Positions 11,868 through 23,212 of a DNA stretch of 64,000 nucleotides are shown in pieces (positions within the stretch are counted from its first letter, which is position 1; every line of letters begins with the position of its first letter). The notes below the pieces were generated by a model. The model had not been told where the DNA came from, made no database searches, and saw only the letters and a program-made list of their open reading frames with translations. Position numbers and translations under genes: made by a program. Origin of the DNA: Ochotona curzoniae (taxonomy: Eukaryota > Chordata > Mammalia > Lagomorpha > Ochotonidae); the NCBI RefSeq assembly GCF_017591425.1, contig NW_024467120.1, positions 248,001 to 312,000 of the forward strand. The letters run 5' to 3'.

Positions 11868-12210
11868 CCTGACATGAAGGTTCAATGGCTAAATCTTCAC
11901 CTTTGAAGAGCCAAGATTGCATATGGGTCCCTGTTTGTGCTGCTATTGCTCCATTTCACACCAAGCTCCTTGCTTGCAGACAGGAACAACAGCAGAGTTT
12001 GGCTCAAAGCCTTGGAACCTTGTGCCAAATTTGGGAGACCTGGAAACAGCACCTGGCTCTTGGCCCCTGGCTCCTCACTTTGGATTGCTTCAGCTCCAGC
12101 CATAGGGGCTATTTGGGGCGTAACCTAGTGGACAAAAGACTTTTCACCCTGTCTCTCCTTTACTCTGTATATCTGCCTTTCCAATAAAAACAAACATTAA
12201 AGAAAAAAGA
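11868..12210 (+). repeat. CSINE, plus strand
   Basis: A SINE body from 'ttcaatggctaaatcttcac' to 'gtatatctgcctttccaata' plus an A-rich tail. The 100-codon frame at 11885-12187 is simply the SINE read through. Confidence 0.8.
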
Positions 12211-12224
12211 CGTCTTATATTTCA

Positions 12225-12490
12225 GGGCAGCATGATGGCTCAACTAGATAATCTGCGTGTAAGTGCTGGCTGCTCTTTCAACTCTGGGCAGACCCACTTC
12301 CAATCCAATCTCCTGACCTAGCAAAGTATTGGATGATGACTCAAGTACATGGGCTCATGCACACACTTGGGAGTCGTAGAGGAAAGCTCCTGCCTTTGAA
12401 TCAGCTCAGGTCAGACAGGTGTGAACATTTGGGGAGTAAAACGATGGTATGTTTTCTGCATCTTCGTTCTTAAATCTGTATTTTCAACTA
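12225..12490 (+). repeat. Old CSINE, plus strand
   Basis: 'cagggcagcatgatggctca', 'acacttgggagtcgtagagg', 'gcctttgaatcagctcagg', 'tttggggagtaaaac'. It is a diverged copy lying head-to-tail behind the previous SINE. Confidence 0.65.
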
Positions 12491-12514
12491 ACCCTGTTAC
12501 TGGATCTTTTTATT

Positions 12515-12740
12515 ACGTATTTATCTTTGCAAAATAATGCTAGACTGTCTACTACTATCTGTACCTGCAATGTCGGGATACACTTAAATAGCAGAAAGAT
12601 GAACTTTTAACTGCATAGGAAGGACCATACTATTGTGATTATATAAGGGGAAATAGTGGAAATTGAAGAGCGGGTAAGGGAAATCGCAGAGATTATGGAG
12701 TTATATTGTACAATTAATATATATATGTAATATTTGATGA
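12515..12740 (+). repeat. L1 3'-UTR fragment, plus strand
   Basis: 'acctgcaatgtcgggataca', 'cttaaatagcagaaagatg', 'aggggaaatagtgg' and 'gggaaatcgcagagattatg' recur at 53160-53390 and, more diverged, at 22300-22490. The last of these follows an L1 ORF2 C-terminus. Confidence 0.65.
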
Positions 12741-13084
12741 GATAGATGAAATCAATAAGATCTTCATGGTAGGCTTATGACATCAGAATCACACCATATT
12801 GTTGTGGGCTAAGGACTTGATAAGCACTCTTTGGCCTGAGCAGGAACAGGAACTCGGCTTGTGTCTAAAAACACCTAGGCTAATTGGATTCATCTCTATC
12901 CAATTTCTTGGCTAAATTAGGACTTGAGGAATGAGTACATAAGGAGAAATGAAGGAGCAATACAGAAAGAATTTGCAGAGACTTCTACCATCACTGGTCT
13001 CCTGTCAGTGTTTCATTGCCAGACCCTCTCCCTGTTCATGTTACTGGCTCTGCTGCTTACAACACCACACATGAATTGCACATG
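12741..13084. other. Unassigned intergenic DNA
   Basis: No gene or recognisable repeat. Confidence 0.4.
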
Positions 13085-13770
13085 ATATGAAAATGTGTCA
13101 TAGAATACAATGGTGATTCTTGGCATCAAAATTTATTGTGATAGCACAATGGTTGTCTCATATGATATCACAATTTTGTATAGCATAACAATGGCTGGTT
13201 TATGACATTGCAAACTGATTTTGATGGCACAGTAGTATATTTATGTCACCATGCTGATAATGATGGCAAAAATAGTATGATTCTGATATCAGCAATTTGG
13301 TTTATCATGTACTATTTTATTACGATACCACAATGATGCTTTTTTGGATTAAAATAATGGTCTATAAACTCAACATTGATTATGACATTAAAACGGTAGT
13401 TTTGACATTAAATTAACTTTGATAGTATGATGACAAATTTATGAAACTAGAATGATGGTAAATGATATATCAATTGCTTATGACATTAAAATTCTCCATG
13501 TCTATTATTCAATTATAATTTGGGTTATGACATCAAAATTAATTATGATGGCAAAATGGTGAGATTCTGAGTTGAAAACCAATCATGAAATTACAATATC
13601 AGTTTTATAACAACACAGTTATTGATGATATCACAATGCTTGATTTGTGATATCAGACTTGTGGCTTATCACATGCTAATTAGTAATGGCGTCATATTTT
13701 TGACATTAAAAAATGTAGTCATGACATTAAAACTGACTTACAATCATAATGATTAGATATAATTAGTATT
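13085..13770. repeat. AT-rich irregular tandem repeat array 2
   Basis: Same motif family as 8816-10045: repeated 'gatatcacaat', 'tgatggcaaaa', 'gacattaaaa' and 'tttatgac' blocks spaced about 17-24 bases apart. It ends where a minus-strand L1 3' end begins. Confidence 0.7.
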
Positions 13771-13774
13771 GTTT

Positions 13775-15235
13775 TATGATACAGTTCCATAGGCTCTTGA
13801 ATTTCCTCTCCTCCCCAAGATTCCATTTTCCCATTGATATCCGCTGTATTATGACTATGTAGTGTCCTTCATGAGCAATCATAAGTCCAATGTTTTTCTC
13901 TTTAAGTGTATCCTGATATTTTAGGTATATACAATGGCAGACAGAACAGCCTCCTATTTTTAAGATACATATAATGGTTTCATGGGGAGTCCACCATTGA
14001 TTTGGAAATAGTGATGTATACTACATTGCATCTCCACATGTGGATATGATAGTATCTATTACACACTTACTATACATTCTCTTAAATAAACAGTCAAAGA
14101 ACAAAATCAACAACTCTTAAAAAATAGAGTATTTATGGCAACATTAAGATAAACAACATGATACAGAATGATATATGTGTCTCTGAAGAAATAAAAAAGA
14201 AAGTAAAAAACCTTCTTGAAGAAAATGATGCTACTTTATGAACTATGTACCACTAAAGAAATTAATAAGATAAAAAAAAGTTTTTGAAGAAATGAGAAGA
14301 AAAACAAAAAGGTTAATAGCTATAAAATGTAACAAAACCATGTTAAAAGGGACATTCATAACATCAGGTGTTTAAAAGCAATCAAAATATCTTAAATAAA
14401 TGATCTAATGCATATCAAGGACTTAATAAAAAAAGGAATAATGAACAGGAAACAAAAAGTGATAAAATTCGGGCCTGGTGGTGTAACCTAGTGGCTAAAG
14501 TCCTCGCACTGAACGCGCCAGGATCCCATATGGGCGCTGGTTCTATCCCGGCAGCCCCATTTCCCATCCAGTTCCCCGCATGTGGCCTGGGAAAGCAGTC
14601 CAGGATAGCTCAAAGCCTAGGGACCAGCACCCACATGGGATACTTGGAGGAAGTTTCTGGCTCCTAGCTCCAGATTGGCACAGTATCAGACATTGCATTC
14701 ACTTGGGGAGTGAATCTTCGGACGGAAGATCTTCTCTGTCTCTCCTTCTTTCTGTATATCTGATTTTGTAATAAAAATAAATGAATAATTCTTTAAAAAA
14801 AAGAAGTGATAAAATGCAATAAAAATAAATTGAATTGAAATTACAAACTATAAATTGAATAAAGACAAGGCAATTTTAAAAAAAGCTGAGTGAAACAGTC
14901 TTTTATTCATATTAGCAATGAAAAGTAAAATAATCAATTACAATTAGAGATAAAAAATAAATGACTCAAATTCCTGCTCTTCACATGAATCAAGACACTA
15001 TTGGTCCAAGCACTGGGAGAAACTGTAATATTTTGTTGTCTAAGTATTTTTTTTTTGAGTCAACTTTTATTCTGTAATGTCAAAGCATTCTGTTGATTTT
15101 CTTTGATTCCTGATACTCTGGGCTGCATTACGTCCTTCAATTCTGAGATTTACTTTCTTATTCTTTTTAAAATATTTTCTATGGATGTCATCTTTAATTA
15201 GTGCACACATAGGATATTTGTCTTTCTGAGATTGG
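13775..15235 (-). repeat. L1 3'-UTR region, minus strand, split by a SINE
   Basis: 13790-14290 read in reverse complement matches 21985-22480, the 3' UTR of the plus-strand L1. Shared blocks include 'gaatgatctatgtatctctg', 'ttggaagtagagatgtatac' and 'gagcctatgaaact'. A CSINE interrupts it at 14470-14805. The minus ORF2 remnant starting at 15240 lies directly upstream in transcription order, so this is one element. Confidence 0.65.
14470..14805 (+). repeat. Young CSINE with 12-bp target-site duplication
   Basis: A well-preserved copy: 'gggcctggtggtgtaacc', 'ggatcccatatgggcgctgg', 'gtatatctgattttgtaata'. AAGTGATAAAAT occurs just before it and again after the A-rich tail, which marks the insertion into the L1 3' UTR. 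Confidence 0.9.
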
Positions 15236-15239
15236 TTCA

Positions 15240-17050
15240 TTTTATTTAGCATAATGGTCTCCAGTTGGGACCATTTGATTGCAAATGGTAAAATTTCATT
15301 CTATTTGATAGCTGAGTGGTATTCCAGAGAATAGATGCACCCTAGTTTCTTTATCTAGTCTTCCTTTACTGGGCATCTATGCTATGTCCTTGTTTTTACA
15401 ATTGTTGATTTACTGCATTGACTATAGCAGTGCCTGTTGCTTTCTTGTTTGTGTATACCAGTTCTTTTGGATATATTCCAGGAGTAGGAGTGTTAGGTCA
15501 TATGGTAAGTGAATATTCAGTTGCCAGAATATTCTCCATACTGATTTCCATGGTGTCTACATGACTCTACAGTGCACCAGCAGTGAAGTATGGCACCTTT
15601 TAAGCACAATCTCACCAGTAGATGTTGGTAGATTTCTCTATGTCTGCCATTCTCACTGCAGTTGAATGGAACTTCAGGGTGGTTTTTAGTTTTATTTAGC
15701 TCATTGTTAGGGAGCTTGAGCATTTTGTTCGTATATCTGTTAGCGATTTGGATTTGTTTCTTTGAAAAGTGTCCGCTCATTGCTAAACCCATTTTAGAAC
15801 TGATTGTTTATCTTGTCACTGTGTTTCTAGAATTCTTGTTATATCCTGGATATTAGCCCCCTATCTGTTGTGTAGAGTGCAACGATTTTATCCCACAATG
15901 TTGGTTGCTTTTTTACTTTGTTGATTGCTTCCTTTGTTGTGCATAAAGATTTTAGTTTGATGTAATCCCACTTGTTTATGTTTGACTTATCTACCTGTGG
16001 TTTTGATGATTTTTCTAGGAAGTCTTTGCCTATGCCTATATCTTCTATAATATTTTCTGCATTTTCGTTTAATACTTTGATTGTGTCTGGGTGTAGGCTT
16101 ATATTCTTTATCCATTTAGATTTGATCTTCTTGTACAGTGAAATGTCAGGGTCTCTTTTCTTTCATCCTAGGACTGATATCTTATTGTCCCAACAACATT
16201 TGTTGAAGAGAGCATATTTTTTTCTAAAGCTTTCTTGTCAAAAATTAAATGACTACACATGTGTGGGTTGTCTTCTTGTTCTATCCTGCTACATTGATCT
16301 TCTGCTCTGTTTCTAAACCACTGCCAGGCCTTTTTTGAGTGCCACCACCCTATAATATGTCCGAAGGTCTGAGATTTTGATCCTTCCAGCTAGATTCCTA
16401 TTCTTCTAGATAGCTTAGGCTATTTGTGGTCTTTTACATTTCCATATGGAAGTTTGTATCAGTTTTTCTAACTCTATGAACAGTGTTCTTGCTATTTTCT
16501 TTGGAATTGCACTGAATTGGTTTATTGTTTTTGGAAATAAGGACACCTTTTTGATTTTGACTCGGTATCCTGGAACGTGGTATGTTTCCTCATGTTTTAA
16601 GTTCTTATATTTCTTTTTCACTGTTTTTCATTTTACTCATAGAAAGTTTCCACGTATTCAAGTAGGTTTATGCCAAAGTATTTAAGTGTATTTTCTGTTA
16701 CTTTCAGAGTGATCATATGGGTAGTTCTTTATCACCCTGGGGTTCTATTGCCCTTGATTTGTATTCATCTATCCCCACCTTGTCGTACTCTCCTATAAGT
16801 TTTAGCACTATATCTATTGGGTCTCTTGGTTCTCTTATGTTTAGATCATGTGATCTGCAAACAGGGATTGTTTGTTTCTCTTTTCTGATTTGAATTTCTT
16901 TTACTTGCCTAACAGCTGTATTGAGAACTTCCAGAACCGTGATAAACAATACTGTGATAAACAGGAAAGTGGACGTACTTTCATCATTCCAGATCTTATT
17001 GGGAAAGCTTCCAATTTTTCTGATGCAGTATGATGCTGATTGGGTACTAA
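15240..17050 (-). pseudogene. Decayed LINE-1 ORF2, reverse transcriptase to C-terminus, minus strand
   Basis: Minus-strand frames, all broken, run in L1 ORF2 order. Around 16950-16710 is a reverse-transcriptase segment (LNTAVRQVKEIQIRKEKQTI, then the palm region in which the usual FADD-like motif is lost). Around 16620-16415 is a thumb-side segment. Around 15790-15520 is the ...HFSKKQIQIANRY... block, with the SQKDKYPMCALI end near 15190-15240. The 5' part is missing. The copy is dead and older than the young L1 at 19.6-21.2 kb. Confidence 0.85.
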
Positions 17051-17059
17051 ATAAGCTGG

Positions 17060-18110
17060 GGCTTATGTAACTGTCTTTGCTCCATCAGCAACCAGGTTGG
17101 AAGGGGAGTTCACCCATAGATCAGGTGAACCCAGACCAAAAAAAAAAAAAAAAAAAAAACTGCCCATTCTGCTGATTCATTTGGCCCAACATTGGAGCAG
17201 AGATGGAGCAGCAAGAAAATGATAAGGCAACAGGGTGGATTTCACTGGCTAGACGCCTACCAGTGCCACATCAGATGCCATTTTGTGTAGTGAGGCAAAG
17301 GCTATGAGAATGGAAGGACAACAGCAATGGGAGTAATCTTATTTCCAGGTAGGCATATTACCGTGAGCCTACAGGAAAAAGAGTACCAACTTGCACTTTA
17401 CAGGTTTCATGCAAAATAGGCCCAGGTGGTTCCGGGACATAATGGTCAGCAACTTCATAACTACATCTATTCCACATTAGGAACCAATTTATATAGTACA
17501 GCAAAGGCTGTGAAAGTGGAGGGATAGAGGTGAGCTGCACATGAGCTAAGTTTGCAGCAAACTCACTTATGGCTCTACGCAGTTTACAGTTCCCACAAGG
17601 AAAGCAGTGCAGATGTGATATCTTATTGGCTGAACCCAAAATATTTCTGAGTGGCCCTCAGACCTAATGGACAGCAGGTTACAGCAAGCTCAGCACCATC
17701 AACAACCCAGGTATTTAAAGACACCTGGAGACTCCCTCATCCTGGGAACTGCTTGGACAGGAAATGAGAGAAAGGCTGTACAGGCAACAGTGTAGCCACA
17801 GCATGGGATCTCATGAGGCAGAAGGTGGTAGGCTAGAAGCTGGAGATATGGAGATTGTGGTGGAAAACTAGAACAAGAGCCAGGTCTGAAACTCAATGGA
17901 AGAATTGGCACAACTGACTGCAAATGAAGAATTGGGTACCCATTGTAAGCAGTGAGTGACACAGAATAGAAACCTGCCCCAAGGAGAAGAATCTGCTAAC
18001 CAGAAGTGCAATGACTAAGATCAAAAGAGGAGATAGCTGCACAATCAATATTACTAATGCCTTCAAGCAAAAAAAGAAAAAAAAAAAGAAAATCATTGCC
18101 AGACTTAGCC
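17060..18110 (+). repeat. L1 5'-UTR-like region of the composite plus-strand L1
   Basis: G-rich non-coding DNA with an internal repeat about 240 bases apart ('gtgaggcaaaggctatgaga' against 'acagcaaaggctgtgaaagt'). It lies directly before an ORF1 remnant. An A24 run at about 17136-17159 interrupts it. Confidence 0.55.
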
Positions 18111-18965
18111 ATAACTGATGGATACATTGAGGAAAAGGGGGAATAAAAAATTTTAAAAATGTGTTATAAAGCTTCTTATCAACAACAGAAGCTCACACAA
18201 GAAATATAGAAATATATCTCACAAGAAATAGTAGCACTGAAACAAAATCAAGCAGAATTATTAGAAATGAAGGACAAAATAGAGCAAATTAAAAATTTGG
18301 TGGGCGATCTCAATAATGGAATGAGGTAAAAGAAAGACTCTCATAATTTGTAGCTATTTCTTGCCACAATGGAGAAACAATAAAAAACTTGGAAGCAGAA
18401 CTTTGAGAAGCTGAAAAAAGTATTGAAAAATTAAGAGACACTATTCAAAGACCAAATATAAGATTTATGGGAATTCCAGAAGGTGCAGAAGGAGAACTTG
18501 GGTTTAAAAATGTATTCAATGCAATAACAAATGAAAACTTCCTTAATATGGAGAAAGAATTGCAAAATAGAATACAGGAAGAGCAACAAACTCCCAACAG
18601 AGTTGACTAAAAGTGATCTTCACCATGAAGCAAGCTGCCTTCAATCAAAAACAAGCAACAGACCCTTAAATGTGCTTCATAAAAAGATCAATTGACATAT
18701 AGAGTAATGGCAATCAGACTCACAGCCAGCCTCTCACAGGAACCTCTACAGGCCAGAAGAGAATTGAGTGAGATACTCCAGATTCTAAAAAGAATAACTT
18801 GTTAGCCAGGAATAACTTACCCAACAAAGCTTTCCTTTGTCTTCAAAAATGAAATAAAATTCTTCTGCAGTAAAGGAAATCTCAGAGAATTCACCTCTTC
18901 CAGAGCTCCCCTAAAAATGATACTTAAAGATGTTCTCCTGACAATAAAATAACAGCATCAAATTT
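18111..18965 (+). pseudogene. Decayed LINE-1 ORF1
   Basis: Coiled-coil-like Lys/Glu/Gln-rich codons run from about 18180 to 18460, followed by a segment reading NIRFMGIPEGAEGE. The C-terminal domain runs from about 18725 to 18945: LSQEPLQARRELSEILQIL, then PTKLSFVFKNEIKFF and REFTSSRAPLK. This is the conserved L1 ORF1p order (coiled coil, RRM, C-terminal domain). Several stops, for example in the linker and after the RRM, make it non-functional. Confidence 0.8.
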
Positions 18966-19009
18966 AAATGACAGCAGAAGATTAAGCCAAACAATGACTA
19001 AACCATTAC

Positions 19010-19158
19010 TGAAATGATAAAAACAGATTACTACCTCACTATATTAACACTGATGAAAATTGGTTAAACTCATCAATCAAACATCATAGATTTGTAGAAT
19101 GAATTTAAACAATCCATCTATCTTTTGCCTACATGAGACACATCTCAATTGGTGGAAA
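19010..19158 (+). pseudogene. Start of the old L1 ORF2 (endonuclease N-terminus)
   Basis: Broken codons read like the L1 endonuclease start (NTDENWLNSSIKHHRFVE, a stop, then RHISIG). The reading is cut off by a SINE at 19159. Confidence 0.6.
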
Positions 19159-19415
19159 CTGGGCCTGGAGCAATAGTTTAGCAGCTAAAGTCCTTACATT
19201 GCACACTCCAGGTTCCCAAAGGGGTACCAATTCTAGTCCTGGCAGCCCTGCCTCCCATCCAGCTCCCTGCTTATTCCCTGTGAAAGCAATAGAGGATGGC
19301 TTAATGCCATGACCCTGCACCCACATGACAAACCCAAAAGAGGATCCTGGCTCCTGGCTTCAGATCGGGAAAGCTAAAGCACTTGCAGATGCTAAGGGAG
19401 AGAATTAATGGACAT
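19159..19415 (+). repeat. CSINE inserted in the old L1
   Basis: 'gggcctggagcaatagttta', 'cccatccagctccctgctta', 'ctggcttcagatcggga'. It lacks the usual 3' tail. It separates the ORF2 start from later ORF2 sequence at 19430. Confidence 0.8.
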
Positions 19416-19429
19416 GTTAAAAAATTATA

Positions 19430-19574
19430 AAAGCACCAAGTAAATGAGCCAACTATTCATTTGAAGGAGCTAGGAAACCAACAGCAAAACAATCTCAAGA
19501 TTATCAGGGAAAAGAAAATAAGAAAACAAAAGGGGTGGTGGATAATACAAAATTGGGATAAAAAAACAATACTT
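19430..19574 (+). pseudogene. Old L1 ORF2 linker, left of the nested insertion
   Basis: This corresponds to 798-930 of the L1 at the start of the window ('gagctaggaaaccaacagc', 'gattatcagggaaaagaaa'). It ends in ACAATACTT (19566-19574), the left target duplication of the young L1. Confidence 0.75.
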
Positions 19575-21220
19575 CGTTGGTGTTCTTGTTTATGTGGGCC
19601 AATCTTACTGGTGTTAAGTGGTACCTCATCAATGTTTTAATTTGGATTTCCCTTATTGCTAGGGAGCTGGAACATTTTTTCATATGTTTGTTTGCCATTT
19701 GGACTTGTTCCTTTGTGAAATGTTTGCCCATTTCCCGTGCCCATTTCTTGAGTGGTTTGTTTGTTTTGGTTTTTTGGTTGTTTTGAAGTTCTTTGTATAT
19801 CCTGGAAATTAGCCCCCTATCGCCTATATCGTGTGCAAAGATCTTCTCCCACTCTGTGGGTTGCTTTTTTACTTTGTTGATTGTTTCCCTTGCTGTACAG
19901 AAGCTTCTTAGTTTGATGAGGTCCCATTTGTTTATTCTGTTCTCAACTGCTATTGCTTTTGGTGTCCTTCTTAGAAAGTCGGGACCTACTCCTAGGTCTT
20001 GCAGGGTATTTCCTACATTTTCTTGCAAGAGTTTGAAGGTTTCTGGATGTAGGTTTAGGTCTTTTATCCATGTAGATTGGATCTTAGTGTATGGTGATAG
20101 ATGTGGGTCTATTTTTTTGTTTCTACAGGCTATCAGCCAGTTGTCCCAACAACATTTACTAAAGAGGCCTTCCCACTTGCTTGAGCTGTCATTGGTCTTT
20201 TTGTCAAAGATTAATTGGCTGTATTTGTGTGGGTTCCATTTTGGTGCTTCTATTCTATTCCATTGATCTTCCTTTCTGTCTTTGTGCCAGTACCAGGCTG
20301 TTTTGATAACCACTGCTCTATAGTATGTCCAGAGGAACGACGCTTGCTGGCGAGGATGCGGGGAAAAGGGAACCCTACTCCACTGCTGGTGGAGCTGCAA
20401 ATTGGTACAGCCTTTATGGAAATCAGTCTGGAGAACACTCAAACAACTCAAAATCTGCATACCATATGACCCAGCAATAGCACTCCTAGGAATATATCCA
20501 AAACACCTGTTTTACGACAAACCAACATGCATCCCTATGTTCATTGCAGCACAATCAGTAACTGCAAAAACATGGAAGCAACCGAAATGCCCATCAGCAG
20601 AAGATTGGATAAGAAAGCTTTGGTTCATCTACTCCATGGAATACTACTCAGCTATTAAAAAAAACAAAATGCAGTTCTTTGTGGCTAAATGGGCACAACT
20701 GGAAACTATAATGCTAAGGGAAATGAGCGAATCACAAAAGATTAGATACCACATGTTTGCATTGATTTAACCTGTAATTTTTTGTTTGGTTGTTTGTTAT
20801 TTTTTGAACCTGTCATTGATACTGTCTCAACCCAGATGTTTCGAAGAATGGAACTTGCATTATTTTTAACATATTGTTTACCCAATACTGTGTCAATTAA
20901 TTCCATAATGTTGTATATTGATACTGAGGCCTTGTTGGGGCTTTTAACTGACTGGATCTTTACTTTGTTAGACCTATCTTCAGACCATAGAAGGTCTCCC
21001 CAAGAGGCCACTGAACTTATCTGGACAATAAGACGCTGAACTTTATGCTAGGCATGTGTTTGCAAGCAATGAATCTCAACTGAACTTGAACTATGGTTAT
21101 GCAACAAGGTGGAGGAATCCACCATGGGGGGAGGGGTATGGGAGGGGTGGGGGGAATCCCCAGCGCCTATAAAACTGTACTACATAATACAATGTAAGCA
21201 ACAATAAATAAAAAAAAAAC
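19575..21220 (+). mobile_element. Young 5'-truncated, 5'-inverted LINE-1 (twin-priming structure)
   Basis: Two segments of one ORF2 C-terminus lie in opposite orientation. On the minus strand, 20336-19575 reads from [20 protein letters not shown] through [19 protein letters not shown] to the [10 protein letters not shown] region. On the plus strand, 20336-20770 continues with CWRGCGEKG and ends at KIRYHMFALI. A 3' UTR with a G-rich block near 21125-21160 and an A-rich tail follow. ACAATACTT flanks it at 19566-19574 and 21221-21229. The minus segment gives a 318-codon frame (with upstream chance codons), so decay is low. The two halves overlap by about five bases (AACGA) at the junction. The protein would be a C-terminal scrap and cannot retrotranspose. 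Confidence 0.93.
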
Positions 21221-21530
21221 ACAATACTTAAGATCAATGAAACAATGAACTAGTTCTTTGAAACTATGAACAAAACAGATATCCAAACCTGCCCAAATAA
21301 TTGGAAAAAAAGGAAGGAAATGTACAGATGATACAGACAAAAGAGAAATGTAAAAACGGATTCCTTGGACATACACAGAACTATTAACTAGTACATACAA
21401 TCATATACAAACAAATCAGAAGACTTCAAGAGAAGGATAGATTTGAGGATACATGTGATCTACTGAAACTGAATCATGAGGCAATAATTAAATATGTCTA
21501 TAAAAAGAACTGAGGTTGAATCAGCAAGTA
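21221..21530 (+). pseudogene. Old L1 ORF2, right of the nested insertion
   Basis: This continues the older L1 (SWFFE-type block, then 'attccttggacatacacaga'), corresponding to about 940-1230 of the L1 at the window start. The reverse-transcriptase part is missing after about 21530. Confidence 0.75.
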
Positions 21531-21539
21531 CAAGCACTA

Positions 21540-21875
21540 TAGAAGTCAGTATGGAGAGTGCCAAGAGAACTGAACATTGACCTGCTGTATGACTCAGGTA
21601 TCCCACTTGTGGAAATATATCCAAAAGAAATGAAATCTGCATATGAGAAAGGGATCTGTAATTCTATATTTATAGTAGCAAAATCTACAATAGCAAGAAC
21701 ATGGAAATAACCTAGATGCCAATCGAAAGAAGAGTGGATAAAGAAATAATGCTATAGAATCAAATTTTAACATTTGCAAATAAATTACTTCAACTAGAGA
21801 CTATTTTGCTCAGTGAAATAAATCAATCCCAAAAGAACAAATATCATATGTTCTTTCCCATATAAGGCAACCTCC
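21540..21875 (+). pseudogene. Old L1 ORF2 C-terminus
   Basis: The plus strand reads in broken frames as the L1 C-terminal block (ACIYPKRNEICI-like, then 'atgccaatcgaaagaagagt' and 'cagtgaaataaatcaatccc'). It joins straight onto the linker, so a deletion has removed most of the reverse transcriptase. Confidence 0.7.
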
Positions 21876-22490
21876 TTGCAAAATACAAGTTCAACTGACC
21901 TTTCAATAACTTTTTTTCCTACACCTGATGGCTTTTGATATTTTTGTTTGCATAGAACATTTTTTTCCCTTATTAAATTCCTCACTGAATCATAATCATG
22001 CAGTACATCATTTTCTTCAAGAAGTTTTGTGATTTTTCCTTTTCATTTCTTCAGAGATACATAGATCATTCTGTACCATGTTATTTAACTTAAGGTTGTC
22101 ATAAATTTTCTATTGCTCTTCTGGTTGTTGTTTGCTTTATGGCTTTTCATTTAAAGGAATGAATAGTAACTGTGTAAAAGAGGCAATCATATCTAGATTT
22201 GAAGGTAAAATACAGTATACATCTCTACTTCCAAATCAAAGAAGCACCCCTAATGAAACTGTTGAATGTATCTTGACAACAGCATGCTGAGCTCTGTGCC
22301 ACTGTCCATACATAAAATGTCAGGATATACTTAAATAACAGAACGATAGACTTATATGACAATTTATGAGTATCTATACAGTTGTAGCAATATAGGGGAA
22401 ATCAGTGTGTGTGGGGGGGGGGGGTGGGCGGAGATTTGTGGTGTGAAAGAGGAAATCCCAGAGCCTATGAAACTAGTATAAAATTTTAAA
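21876..22490 (+). repeat. 3' UTR of the old composite L1
   Basis: It follows the ORF2 end and is shared, in reverse, with 13790-14290. It includes a G-rich run (22406-22430) and ends with 'gaaatcccagagcctatgaa', a phrase found near the 3' ends of all the L1 copies in this window. Confidence 0.7.
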
Positions 22491-22494
22491 AAGG

Positions 22495-23212
22495 GAGAAA
22501 AAAACATGGGGCAGTTGGGCTTTGAAACAACAATATATGAGATGCTGACACTGTAGCACTGCAAGCTAAGTGTCAGTGTGAGTTCTTCCCCAAAGTGCAG
22601 GGGGGCCATAGCACAACTCCAGGCATCACTTAAGTTTTTGTGTAAGAACTTCTCTCATCCTGCATCTCCATCTCCAGGACTACTCTTGGTGGTACTATGA
22701 TCCTGGAGTAGCTTGATCTCTCCTGTGTCAGCTAGAGGGCTCTGCCTACATCACTCTGCTACAGAATGGTTACTGTCAGTTCACAATGTCTGGAAGAACT
22801 GGCCTTCCCCCTGAAAAATCTAGGTATAAAGAGCACACTGCATCCTGAAGCGCTCTGACAATTGGTACTATCAGCACTACATTCCTCAGAGTCATTGGCA
22901 CAGAATCTACAGGACTAAGGGGAGAATGTGCTGTTTCAACCAATCACTGTTAGTGCACAACCCTCAGCATGTCCCTTATTCACTCTGTGGCAGTTAGGTA
23001 AAGTCTCCTTAATATCTGCAAAGGTTGTGATCTGGCTTTCTGGTGCTAAAAGCCCTGGTGTTACTCAGGCCCACACTGCCAAAACTTGCAGAAGTGCTAT
23101 GCACATCATAGCCTGAAGGCCACAGCTGTCAGTGCAAGTGGGCCAGCACTGCTCTTCTTTATCTGTCAGGACAAGAGGAATGGGGCCTGTGTCCTATGGC
23201 ATCAAAAGGTTT
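22495..23212. other. Unassigned intergenic DNA
   Basis: Moderate GC, no recognised gene. Phrases such as 'aaggccacagctgtcagtgc' hint at L1 5'-UTR-like DNA, but I cannot support that. Confidence 0.35.

Noticed and set aside
14190..14460. Possible plus-strand L1 ORF2 (Lys-rich codons such as EEIKKKVKNLLEEN)
   Set aside because: The same bases match, in reverse complement, the 3' UTR of the L1 at 21985-22100, so they are better read as minus-strand L1 3' UTR.
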